Under the pieces are notes generated by a model that ran no database searches, was not told the origin of the DNA, and worked only from the letters and a program-made list of their open reading frames with translations. The position numbers and the translations under genes are program-made. Source: Larix sibirica (taxonomy: Eukaryota; Streptophyta; Pinopsida; Pinales; Pinaceae). From it: a DNA stretch of 10,902 bases. Location: the NCBI GenBank assembly GCA_004151065.3, contig NWUY0300030702.1, forward strand, positions 20,499 to 31,400, given 5' to 3'. This document shows, in pieces, positions 1 through 8,054 of this stretch; within the stretch, counting starts at the first letter, position 1, and each line of letters starts with the position of its first letter.

Positions 1-134
1 CCTTGCTGACGAGACCCACACCTTAATTGAATGAGCCAACGGGAATTGACTAATATGACTATACTTGAAAATACAAGAAAAAAACATAAAAAAATGTTAT
101 GTTTTTATGGTTTATTGAAAAGATTTGAACCTTT

Positions 135-138
<4 letters not shown>

Positions 139-172
<34 letters not shown>
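139..172. repeat. (AG)17 dinucleotide microsatellite
   Basis: An uninterrupted run of 17 AG units lies in AT-rich intergenic DNA about 1.7 kb upstream of the XCT start codon. It is a simple sequence repeat, probably polymorphic in length. Nothing links it to a promoter element. Confidence 0.97.
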
Positions 173-175
<3 letters not shown>

Positions 176-373
176 AACAACCATGGTTATAAATAATTCA
201 CAGAGAATGTAAAATTTGTCTCACATATATGGATATGTAGATTAAAGTTAAACTCAAAATTTTATTTATTACATGCCATAACAAATTTTGTCTTATAACA
301 TTTATAGCTATATTGCTTGACAAACTGACCAGACAACATAGTACAAGTAAACATCAACTACCATGGGTATATC
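173..373. other. Intergenic AT-rich sequence, nothing recognised
   Basis: No coding-like frame, RNA gene or mobile-element end is visible here. It separates the AG microsatellite from the decayed coding remnant that follows. Confidence 0.5.
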
Positions 374-850
374 CTAAATCCTAGTTCCACGATCTTCAAG
401 GGTATTTTCCTGTCCTTCCAGTGTTGCTTCTAACCATTGTACAATATCTTCATCAACACCTTGTTCCTTAACTAGTCCAATAGACATAGGGAGAGAGCCA
501 ACAAGTGGATGGGAGCTCCTTGCAAATCACAAGATAAACTTTATAATGCATGTCAAGGTCATTAGCCATTTTATCAGTTTTTGTCTTTTGCTATTCAAGA
601 TGAAGTTCCTATTCTTTCTACTTTGTCAACCACTTATCCATATGTATGGTTAGATATTTAATTACTTGATGTATGCATTCCAACTAATCAGAAAGGTGTC
701 TCAAGATTTTATTGATTTCATTCAATCCATCCCCAAAATTGCCCCCATTACTAGGAATACTAACCATTTGTAAGTGTCAAGTGAAGGATTCCTTTATCCT
801 TAGCCTCCTCACCTAGTCGACAAAGACGCAAACAATAAAGACCAAATGCG
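374..850 (-). pseudogene. Decayed coding-like remnant with in-frame TAG stops, origin unknown
   Basis: On the minus strand one frame reads like a charged, Lys/Gln-rich protein but is cut by four in-frame TAG codons (plus-strand CTA at 591, 609, 618 and 684). The context suggests former Gln codons, for example DKWLTK-stop-KE-stop-ELHLE-stop. It stays open for about 40 codons (TDKMANDLDMHYKVY) and ends at a TAA at 468-470. A second frame overlaps it and continues as GLVKEQGVDEDIVQWLEAT to a TAG at 374-376, which suggests a frameshift. Further up (about 740-840) a third stretch includes GEEAKDKGILHLTL. I do not recognise the family. It could be a dead retroelement gag-like gene or a host gene fragment. 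The upstream boundary is approximate. Confidence 0.35.
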
Positions 851-1680
851 AATTTTGAATGAAGGTACTACCGAAAAGTATTTCACAGAGGTTGAGCAAA
901 AGAGTACGAGTAATGACAAAGACAAAGGATGGGGCTTCCTTACCTTTGTTAAAGAAAATTAAATGGTTGTTTTATGCCACAAGCACTCCTCTTACTCCCT
1001 TGCAATTATGAAATTCTCTTGTTGAGAAAGCAAAGACCACCACCATCTTCACATTAGCGAGAAATTATATTGACAAACAACTGAGGGGATCGACACACGT
1101 ATCTTCATCTTTGAGAAACATTTATGGAACAGTCCCGGAGAACAATATCCCATCTTCACCCAACATTTCCATCGATACCGTTTTACTCCTGAATCATGCC
1201 AATGCAGTGTCAAATGTGGGAGAGTAGTTAAAACCCCTGCCTCAATCCTTTCCTTTGTCATCGTATCCATTGCCACTTAAATCCCATCATGCATAAATAT
1301 AAACATCAAATATTTACAATTCCTAAATTTAAAATAAAATAAGACATAGTTGTTGAATTTCTATCATATATAATGCTATCCCCAATTTTTAAACCAAACA
1401 CCCTTATCGAACCTTGATGCTTTATTTGCCCACATATTTGAAAAGATTTGGACCTTCATAGAAACACAGTATAAGTATGTCATTAAAAAGACCTTAGTGT
1501 TAATGAAGCTTATCAAAACTCTGGTTAACCCACTTTTAACAAGGAAATACCTTTTCACATACTATCAAAAATAAAATTTCTCCATTTTAAGAATATTTTT
1601 TCTCAATTTTTGAATAAGGAAAAAACATTAGATTTAAATAAAACAATTTGTACTTTATAGAAAAAAAATCACACAAGCTT
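851..1680. other. Intergenic sequence upstream of XCT, no gene recognised
   Basis: The longest open frames here (75 codons at 1049-1276 minus, 60 codons at 1376-1558 minus, 39 codons at 846-962 plus) match nothing I know. Composition becomes strongly AT-rich from about 1280 onward. The first part may continue the decayed element at 374-850. The rest looks like ordinary distal promoter or intergenic DNA. Confidence 0.45.
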
Positions 1681-1703
1681 TATATATATATATATATATA
1701 TAT
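1681..1703. repeat. (TA)11 microsatellite, possible TATA region of XCT
   Basis: A perfect TA dinucleotide run of 23 bases sits about 200 bp upstream of the XCT start codon, directly before a stretch free of ATG. Its position and sequence would allow it to act as the TATA element of the XCT core promoter. That role is inferred from location only. Confidence 0.9.
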
Positions 1704-1905
1704 GATTTTCACCTTAGCGGCCGAACCAAATATTTGCCGTGGTTATATCCCCGAAAATTGATCAGTCGAGGGTTATTACTGAGAATTTAACACAAATCCC
1801 TGCTCGTGGACGACGTATTTACAGCTTCTCAATCGGCAAATACGGGCGCAGGGGAGAGTATACAAATCTTGTAATTCATAGATTCATTTTAAGAGGAGGG
1901 GGAAG
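1681..1905 (+). promoter_or_regulatory. Probable XCT core promoter and 5' UTR
   Basis: The TA-rich tract is followed by about 200 bp of more GC-balanced sequence leading to the XCT ATG. No ATG occurs between 1705 and 1905, as expected of a 5' leader, and the start codon has A at -3. A transcription start roughly 30 bp after the TA tract (about 1730) would give a leader of around 170 nt. I see no exact evening element (AAAATATCT) in this stretch. The transcription start is inferred, and a leader intron cannot be excluded. Confidence 0.5.
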
Positions 1906-2073
1906 ATGTCGGGCATGGGAGATGGATATGTGGGCACAGCCCAGGATGCCGTCAGAATTCGGAGGCTGGAGAAACAGAGGGAAGCCGAGAGAAAGCGCAT
2001 CCAGGACTTGAAGAACAAATCCGCCTCTGGAGGACAGAACGGCCTTCTCCAGTTCGGCTCCGGCACTTCGGAG
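1906..2073 (+). CDS. XCT: XCT exon 1 (coding part)
   Basis: Residues 1-56, ending QFGSGTSE. The donor is GAG|GTACTA in phase 0, a valid GT donor but a weak match to GTAAGT. If intron 1 were retained, translation would run on only nine codons to a TAA at 2101-2103. Confidence 0.93.
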
Positions 2074-5000
2074 GTACTACTTACTCTTCATTTATCTACA
2101 TAAAATCAACTTTCCTATTTTGCTAACACCATTTCTAGGGTTCAAATTCCACGGGGAATCGAATTTTTTTATCACTCCCCGTCAATTTCACCCACCCAAA
2201 ACGGGATTTAAAACTCTACTGCGGGGTTTGGGAATGTGTCCGAAATGGCTTACGGCTTTGCGGTGCAGGCACCGGATTGATGCAATGACTATTGGCGATC
2301 TTCCTTCACTTTGGTACTTGCATTCTCCCAAATCCTTGTACTTACATCGCCGTAGTACATGCAAGGCGGGTAGTTTAGCGTCATGCCTTCTGAGCCTTGG
2401 GTTGTGGTTGTGATCCCTGTAACTTCCATAATAATTACACGTTAATGTCCATGTTTCAGGATTACGTTCCACACTAATACTCTTCTGGCAAGTCTCATTA
2501 TTAGTCGTGGCATGCGGGATTTTGCTTGGATTTGTTTCATATTAATATGGCTTAATAAGTTAGAAGATGATTAAATTTAGTTGAAGTTAGGGTCACTTCT
2601 TACTGGCAAGTAAATTAAGGTAAGTTAGAGGAGCAGCTTGTTCTGGAAGCTATGTGTTTTTACATCAACATCCCTAAGAACTCTGGTCCAATCTTAATAG
2701 AACTGTGTTAAATTTTTTTTTTTTGTTTTTCCAAAAGAAAAAATCTTATATTCATCCGAAAGAGACTATACGTATTTCTGTTGTCAAAGATTGGTCAAAA
2801 CAGAACTATACTGTCACTGACTGAGTAAGATAACAAAATATACATACTTCTGATATCTCTGCATAAATTTACTGTCTCTGTCTGAGAAACATATGAAGAT
2901 ATACATGTTTCAGATATCGAGGATTCATCAAAACCGAGCTAAACTGTCACTAGCTGCGGATATAACCAGTTCTATTAATTTCTATGTGAAGAACTAACCA
3001 AGGCTCCGAGCAAAAAACTGTCCTTTACGACCACAATGAGAAGTAGCGAAAGATCAATAACCAAAATTTAGTAGTGGAAAGTCCAGGAATCCATTTCCTG
3101 GTCGTTCAAAAGTTCTGTCAGCACAAAGGTTCCTGGATCAAGAGAAAGGGCCTCCTTAGATAACTCATTGGCCTTTCTATTGAGTTCTTGATAGACGTGT
3201 GTGAAGCTAGACCATTGAAATGATCCCAAGGTCTGTTTAATTTTCTGCATGAGATGATTAAGATGAACGTTCTCGATTGTGATCTTGTTGTTCACCCAAT
3301 TGATGACGACCTTGGAATCTCCAAGAACCTGTAACTTTGTAATTCCTTGAAGAGAAGCTGTGTGAAGCAAAGTCCATAATGCAGCAAGCTTGGCTTTGAT
3401 ATTTGAAGTTTGAACCTCTTCCCGATGAGTATCTAATTTGAAAGGAGTGGGATCTGGTTTTAAGTAATACAGCACCAACACTGCACATCGGAGGGTGCCT
3501 TTGACTGACACCATCGAAGAAGCCCCAGGAAATTTCATAATTCAGCTGTGGAAAAATTGGATTCCTTTGCTTTTTCTTCTTATGTTCCACCTTGTATTCA
3601 TTTGCTAGTTTAAGCAGTAAGCCCGAGATGACCAAGGAAGGAATAGATCTAGCTTGAAATATGGCAGAGTTGCTAGCCCACCAGATGCAATAAACAAGAA
3701 GACTAGGAAATGCCTCAAAACAGGCCATCGATTTATCCTGCCTCCATTCCTGAATGCAATCTTCTAGATTTGGCTTATTCCAATATGAAGTAGGATGAAG
3801 TGATTGCTTGGCAAGTTGGCCTCCATCCATACCTGATCTGCATATGCACAGTGGATAAACAAGCTACGGACTCCTCATCTAGCTGACAGAGAGCACATTG
3901 GTTTGGGCCTACCCAGCTCCTTTTTACACCATTGTCCCAGGTGAGAAGCTTATTACTAATGGCCATCCAAAAAACAATTTTGCCTTTTAAAGGACCGTGA
4001 TGCTTCGAGGAGAATTTCCACCACCATTTCTGTTCTCCCTGAAAGTGGGATTCCACTATATTCAAATATCCCAATTTCACATAAAAACACCGGACATGCT
4101 TTTGGACTATCCAAGGGAATCTTCTTCCTCATCATTTAACCAGATAAAATTGGAGCAAAGATTTTTTAAGAACTCATTCCATTCCTTGGCATCGATACCT
4201 TATAAACTTAGCGCTTCGACTGTCTTCCAACCAATCCTACCCCTCTATTGAGGAGATTGAGCTTTCACATCTGCCTACTTGAAAATGTTGGCAGCATGTA
4301 AAGAATGCTTCAGATTTTCTAAAAGCTTGAAATTCTCCCCAATGTCTAGCCAGGGATCCTCTCCAATTCTTACCTTATCTCCATCCCCTATCTTCCATAC
4401 CATCTAATTGCCCACCTGCTCAAAAGCCCCTACTAGGGCCTTCCAATAGGTCAGAACATTTTTTGTGCTTTTGTTTGGAAGACGAGACCACTCCTCCATC
4501 AATCTGCCATCCAAGTACTTCGATTGCATAACACAACCCCATAATGAAGAGTTGTGAGTGAGTCTCCATAAGCTTTTCGCCGCAAGAGACTGGCTAAAAA
4601 GGAATGGGTTTTTAAATCCCCATCCACCCAGATGTTTATTCATTACAATTTGCTTCCAGCTTACCAGAGGGATGCTCTCCGAGAGGCAACCACCGGACCA
4701 TCAGAATTTAAAGCATCTCTTCCTTATTTTTGTCAGGATGCCTTTTGGGACATTCACGATGGAAGTCCAATATACTGGAATGCTCTATAGGATGGACTTA
4801 ATAAGCACCAGCTGACCTCCTCTAGAAAGTAGTCTGTTCACCCTCAACGATATACGCGCTTGTATTTTGATGTAAAGCCAAAGTCAATTTGAGAAGTGGT
4901 ACCCATTCGATTTTAAAAAGAAGCCCATGTATTTGAATCCCTCATCCAAATCTTTCCTTGGGTAGGGAAACAGAGACTCCGCCAGCCTCGCAGAGGCTTC

Positions 5001-7660
5001 ATTGTGGAGGGAAGTGATAAGACAAGACTTACCAATATAAATGATCATCCCTATTGCTGCACAAAATTTATCAATGATTTGCTTGAGAATTTGAAAATCC
5101 CCGACGTGACCAGAGGCGAAGAGCAATACATCATCTACAAAAAGAAGATGAGTAATTGTCTTGGGGGAGGACACCTTAAGCCCTTGAAACTCCCCTTTAG
5201 CTTTAGCATCCTTTGTAAGGGTGCTGAGCCCATCTGCGATTAATAAGAAGAGGAAAGGTGAGAGGGGGCACCCCTGCCTCAGACCTTGCTCAGCTCAAAA
5301 AAACCGAGAGGGCGCACCATTTATTAACAGTACAAAGGAAACAGATGGCACACATTTGAGTATCGAATTAACAACTGAAATGCTAAAGCCCAGCTGCAAC
5401 ATGACAAGCCGTAGATAGGTCCAGTTGACCCTATCATACACTTTTGATAAATCGAGTTTGAGGATGGCCGCAGCTGAATTATAACATTTAGTGGAGTGTA
5501 GACTGTAGAGTTTCCTGTGCTATTGCAACAGCATCATGAATTTGTCTATGATGTAAAAAACCAAATTGTTCCTCCGTAATGATACCACTTAGAATTGACT
5601 TGAGCCTCATAGCTATCAGCTTTGAAACAATCTTGTATATCATGTTACAACACGGAATGGGACGAAAACTGTGTTAAATTTCTTATTTAAACTTTGGTTA
5701 TAGATCTCTTTTCTAACGTTCTATATTTATATTTATAACTATTTATGACTAGCTTCTTCTATCACGATGCGGCAAGGGTGCATTTTCTCAATTTGAGAGT
5801 ATTACAATTACCATAGCTGGATATACAACACTTTGAATTGGAACCCTTTGGCTAAGAAGCATGAGTGGGGTATCTATTTTGCGAAAGTTGCCTAAGATTA
5901 GCACCTAGCTACAACTGCAATCACAATCACAAGTGCCCATGTCACTAGGAAACTTGAATTTTGGTAGGGGCAGTAACAGCACCTCACTTCACTGAGCTGG
6001 CAAGGGTTGGTTGACTTAATTTCATTTTTAAATGTTTATCTTATCTTTCACTGCCCTTTCAAGTTTCAGACCTACTTGGTTTATAGGACCTCTTCTTCTG
6101 GAATCAAAAGTGAGAATCAAATATATTTAAAAAATCAATGGAAAAGTTTAATTAAAATTTGTGAACTTAACATTTTGGTGACTGCAATGTGGCACTAATT
6201 TTTTAATTACTGATACAAAAATTTGTGATCTGAAAAGGCTAGTGGAATCAGAAACGAATAACGAAAATATTAGCTGAGCTCATATCACGCATGAAATTCT
6301 CAAATTTATGCAAACATTCATACACCTCTTCATTGGGCATGCCTGAATGCTAAAATATATTCATGCACCTGCATATTAAAATATATTGATTAATAAAAAT
6401 ATGAAAGTTCAGTCAAATCATTGACCAAAAATTAACTTTTTTTTTCCTCACATTCTACGCAATCATGTTTTCTAATCAGAAATAAGACCAAATGCTGTTT
6501 TAAAATCTCATTTAATGTATTGAAATCTGATTTCCATGTTTAACCCTGAAGTTCTAGTGACTTTTAAATTTATTATCTCTGAAAATATATTCATGACAAG
6601 TATGAGCCTTCGTCTCATAAAATTTCAATATTTTTGTGTGTTTTGTCAAACTTTCTCATGCTTTTTTATATCAACATTTGGGCTCCACTTCCTTGTAAAT
6701 TCAAATTTGTATTTTTTTCCCACCTTTCTAACTCCCTTACCTTGTAACTATGTTGAACTTGCCCGAACAAATGACAGTGGGAACTGGCCCTTTGTGGCCT
6801 AAGATTTGGATGTTTTGTTGTTTTGCAATTTATTCTGTCATGATAACCTCTTCAGTCACAGAACTATATAGCTTGGGCATATCCAATCCTACAAGGGTGT
6901 ATGCTGTTGTATAATAGAATATTTTTCATAAGATTGGGGCTTATAGTAACACTCTACTTTAGTCCATTTCTGTATCATATATGAAGTTTTTGTTTTTGCA
7001 ATATGAAAATTTTATGAGGCCAAATGAACTCTGCCATTGCTATAAGTTCTTGCAATGGATCTTATTGTGGGAGTTATTATTTCAGCAACTCTATAAAATG
7101 CTATGCTTTGTGGTTGTGTATATGCTAGAACTGTTGCTGACTTGCTTGGATATTGGCTAATCATCTTTTCACAGATACTTGAAACTGCATTCAAAAAAGA
7201 AACTGTTGGTCTTGTCACAAGAGAGCAATATGTGGAGAAGGTAAATTCTGCTTCTTACTTCCCCACTGAAGCATTTTGTTTGTAACTCTCTTTAGAGTCA
7301 ATAATCGACATTATGATATTTTTCTCCGTCAACTTTGCTGTTGCAGCGAGTCAACCTCCGTACCAAAATTGAAGAAGAGGAGAAGGAGAAGCTTCAGAAA
7401 CTTCAACAGGAGTAAGACTTCATAGGATACTGGATTCTTGCATCTTAAACCATCTTGACATCAAGTTTTGCATTTTATGCATTTTATTTTAGTCAGATGT
7501 TTTTTGGCTGAGTTGTTACCACCACTTGATGATATTTTACTTTTTAGAGAAGAGGAGCTTGAGAAGCAAAAGCGAAAGAAAAGGAGGATAAAAGGACCTA
7601 CCCGGTTATCATTTGCTGATGAAATAGAAAATGAAACAGAGGATGAAAATGCAAGTTCTG
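1906..7660 (+). CDS. XCT: XAP5 CIRCADIAN TIMEKEEPER (XCT), 5' half of gene, partial
   Basis: The spliced CDS joins 1906-2073, 7175-7240, 7347-7411 and 7548-7660 (412 nt, residues 1-137 plus one base). The protein opens MSGMGDGYVGTAQDAVRIRR, the highly conserved N terminus of plant XCT. It continues with a charged helical segment, the block ETVGLVTREQYVEK, a Glu/Lys-rich likely coiled coil (about residues 85-112), a basic patch KRKKRRIK (about 108-115) that could be a nuclear localisation signal, then RLSFADE and an acidic stretch. Plant XCT is about 340 residues, so some 200, including most of the conserved C-terminal XAP5 domain, lie past the window. In Arabidopsis, XCT is a nuclear protein needed for normal circadian period, light and ethylene responses and small-RNA production, and it is linked to pre-mRNA splicing. 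Intron phases are consistent (0, 0, 2, then 1). The start is chosen by homology and by the ATG-free leader. No lesion is seen in the exons, so the gene looks intact. Confidence 0.93.
2074..2700 (+). other. XCT intron 1, 5' segment
   Basis: Host intron sequence from the exon 1 donor to the left copy of the LINE target-site duplication. It has open frames on both strands (97 codons at 2120-2413 plus, 94 codons at 2188-2472 minus) without recognisable homology. The first 350 bp are less AT-rich than the rest. No regulatory element can be named with confidence. Confidence 0.6.
2701..2715. repeat. Target-site duplication, left copy (LINE in intron 1)
   Basis: The 15-mer AACTGTGTTAAATTT is repeated exactly at 5667-5681. 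This copy runs directly into the poly(T) tract, as expected for the 3' end of a minus-strand LINE inserted by target-primed reverse transcription. Its right limit is ambiguous by the length of the T run. Confidence 0.9.
2713..2730 (-). other. Poly(A) tail of the intron-1 LINE (poly(T) on +)
   Basis: T12, one G, then T5 on the + strand. Read on the minus strand this is an A-rich tail directly abutting the target-site duplication. The first three T bases are shared with the duplication, so the exact junction is undefined. Confidence 0.85.
2765..2950 (-). repeat. Degenerate tandem repeats in the 3' UTR of the intron-1 LINE
   Basis: Three imperfect copies of a 60-70 bp unit occur. Each holds a TATACRT...TTCWGATATC-like block (starting about 2767, 2839 and 2900) followed about 35-45 bp later by ACTGTC(A/T)CT. 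Divergence between copies is high. An inverted pair TTCTGTT / AACAGAA (2776-2782 with 2799-2805) lies in the first copy. Confidence 0.5.
3068..3620 (-). pseudogene. LINE RNase H domain, frameshifted with lost catalytic acids
   Basis: This is a plant-LINE RNase H (RVT_3 type). It starts in one frame with ISWGFFDGVSQRHPPMCSVG (first catalytic Asp, codon 3513-3515). It switches frame near 3405 and continues with SNIKAKLAALWTLL, LGDSKVVINWV (third acid, intact) and LNRKANELSKEAL, ending at a stop at 3068-3070. The Glu expected in the SNxxAEL motif is Lys here (codon 3389-3391), and the Asp expected in the NxKADELS motif is Asn (codon 3167-3169). Both changes fit G-to-A transitions on the coding strand. 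With a frameshift and two of four catalytic acids missing, it cannot be an active nuclease. Confidence 0.9.
3621..4080 (-). pseudogene. LINE zf-RVT (zinc-knuckle) and linker region, frameshifted
   Basis: This region follows the reverse transcriptase and precedes RNase H. In one frame (from 4080) it reads LKGKIVFWMAISNKLLTWDN, then GPNQCALCQLDEES, the family zf-RVT signature with its first CxxC pair. Near 3830 the frame shifts, and the linker continues as SLLVYCIWWASNSAIFQAR and SEYKVEHK-like sequence toward RNase H. In plant LINEs this module helps the element protein bind nucleic acid. Here it is inactivated by the frame change. Confidence 0.82.
4081..4883 (-). pseudogene. LINE reverse transcriptase C-terminal/connector region, multiply interrupted
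   Basis: This region lies between the RT palm and the zf-RVT. At 4404-4643 it reads GGWGFKNPFLFSQSLAAKSL and LWGCVMQSKYL, the standard post-RT block of plant LINEs. Further stretches include IGDGDKVRIGEDPWLDIG after a TAG, LNDEEEDSLG before a TAG at 4107-4109 (probably a former Trp codon), and in the upstream part IPVYWTSIVNVPKGI. Several stops and frame changes occur. Confidence 0.82.
4884..5666 (-). pseudogene. LINE reverse transcriptase (RVT_1), 5'-truncated and broken
   Basis: The region begins at the element's truncated 5' end with RPIPCCNMIYKIVSKLIAMR and EEQFGFLHHRQIHDAV. It shifts frame at about 5490-5520 and continues with LDLSKVYDRVNW (first catalytic Asp, 5421-5456), INGAPSRFF, an in-frame TGA at 5295-5297, GLRQGCPLSPFLF, and the FVDD catalytic box. 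All three RT active-site Asp are encoded, but in disconnected frames. The RT fingers upstream of the RPI motif, the endonuclease and ORF1 are absent. Known role of the family: target-primed reverse transcription of the element RNA in the nucleus. Confidence 0.93.
5667..5681. repeat. Target-site duplication, right copy (LINE in intron 1)
   Basis: Exact second copy of AACTGTGTTAAATTT (first at 2701-2715). It directly abuts the truncated RT coding sequence, which fixes the 5' junction of the LINE at about 5666. Confidence 0.9.
5682..7174 (+). other. XCT intron 1, 3' segment
   Basis: AT-rich host intron sequence. Open frames are short and have no recognisable homology. A small direct repeat (TAAAATATATT at 6351 and 6377) is present. 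The segment ends with a good plant acceptor: a branch-point-like CTAAT at 7157-7161, a pyrimidine run TCATCTTTTC, then ACAG before exon 2. Nothing else can be supported. Confidence 0.6.
7175..7240 (+). CDS. XCT: XCT exon 2
   Basis: 22 codons (residues 57-78), ILETAFKKETVGLVTREQYV followed by EK, a block nearly identical to Arabidopsis XCT as I know it. Phase 0 at both ends. Acceptor CACAG|ATA, donor AAG|GTAAAT. It is flanked by intron 1 and a 106-bp intron 2. Confidence 0.94.
7347..7411 (+). CDS. XCT: XCT exon 3
   Basis: 65 nt encoding residues 79-99 plus two bases of codon 100 (RVNLRTKIEEEEKEKLQKLQ), a charged helical, probably coiled-coil segment. Acceptor TTGCAG|CGA, donor CAGGA|GTAAGA. 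Using this donor keeps the frame and avoids the TAA that immediate read-through would meet. Confidence 0.93.
7548..7660 (+). CDS. XCT: XCT exon 4
   Basis: 113 nt. The first base completes codon 100 (Glu), and the rest encodes residues 101-137 plus one base: EEELEKQKRKKRRIKGPTRL, then SFADEIENETEDENASS. It contains the basic, NLS-like patch and the acidic run. Acceptor TTTTTAG|A, donor TCTG|GTGAGT (strong). The 136-bp intron 3 precedes it. The next exon is not in the window. Confidence 0.93.
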
Positions 7661-7963
7661 GTGAGTGAATTGTGTTACATGTGTGTGACCAGGCATTGAA
7701 CAATTTACTGACCAATTAGCCAATTTTTAAGACACAATGCCTCAGGGAAACAGAGACATTCATTCTTCTTTGTTTGCTTTTTGATATACAGGCACGCCAT
7801 TGGTACATTTAGCAGGTTTACAAGTTTAGATAGTTTGCACCTTCGTATTAGAAGAGTTATACTAATGTTTGGTCTGAGTTTCCTTAGAATAATCATAGAG
7901 TGAATTGCATTTAACATTTCATTATGTTGTCTAGAAAATGGTGTTTTTCTTGTTTGAGCTATG
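7661..7963 (+). other. XCT intron 4, segment before the second LINE
   Basis: Host intron sequence from the exon 4 donor to the T-rich end of the second LINE. I looked for the next XCT coding block (the acidic and LPDSERE-like segment known in this family) and did not find it. Intron 4 is therefore longer than 3.2 kb and runs off the window. Confidence 0.7.
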
Positions 7964-7981
7964 TTTTTTCTTTTTTGTTTT
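7964..7981 (-). other. Probable poly(A) tail of the second LINE (poly(T) on +)
   Basis: T6 C T6 G T4 on the + strand. On the minus strand this is an A-rich tail at the 3' end of the element. Interruptions suggest age or an imprecise tail. Confidence 0.6.
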
Positions 7982-8033
7982 AAGTAAGAGGTTTTTGTAT
8001 TATATTTCAAAAAAGAAAGTTACAGACAAGGGA

Positions 8034-8054
8034 TTGCAGGTCGAAGCCCTGCAA
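8034..8054 (-). other. 3' terminal stem-loop of the second LINE
   Basis: TTGCAGG (8034-8040) and CCTGCAA (8048-8054) form a perfect 7-bp stem around a 7-base loop, about 55-70 bases from the poly(A) start in element orientation. Some LINE reverse transcriptases recognise a 3' stem-loop in their RNA. Whether this one serves that role is inference. Confidence 0.55.

Larger units (their letters stand above)
2716..5666 (-). mobile_element. 5'-truncated plant LINE (non-LTR retrotransposon) in XCT intron 1
   Basis: This 2.95-kb minus-strand insertion is bounded by perfect 15-bp target-site duplications. On the + strand it begins with T12 G T5, the complement of a poly(A) tail. It then carries, in reverse order, a 3' UTR with degenerate repeats (to 3067), RNase H, a zf-RVT region and reverse transcriptase. 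The 5' end breaks off abruptly within the reverse transcriptase near RPIPCCN, so ORF1 and the endonuclease are missing, which is typical of 5'-truncated LINE copies. The coding frames carry several frameshifts and stops, so the copy is dead. It is antisense to XCT and lies wholly within intron 1. Confidence 0.95.

Noticed and set aside
846-962. 39-codon plus-strand frame ending KGWGFLTFVKEN
   Set aside because: Too short and without homology. It lies in a region that may be remnant repeat DNA on the other strand.
1739-2011. 90-codon plus-strand frame overlapping XCT exon 1
   Set aside because: It lacks an ATG start, is out of frame with XCT, and reads through the leader. It is a shadow of exon 1.
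2135-2155. tRNA B-box-like motif GGGTTCAAATTCC
   Set aside because: The flanking bases do not form a T stem, and no A box, anticodon arm or acceptor stem is found upstream.
2120-2472. Overlapping open frames of 97 (plus) and 94 (minus) codons in intron 1
   Set aside because: No recognisable protein, opposite-strand mirror frames, and position directly after an exon donor suggest chance frames in a GC-richer stretch.
2731-2755. AAAAATCT, a CCA1-binding-site-like motif in intron 1 of a circadian gene
   Set aside because: It lies inside the LINE 3' end beside the poly(T), so it belongs to the transposon and is expected by chance in AT-rich DNA.
7012-7285. Open frames on both strands around XCT exon 2 (68 codons minus, 60 codons plus)
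   Set aside because: The plus frame is exon 2 plus flanking intron, and the minus frame is its antisense shadow.
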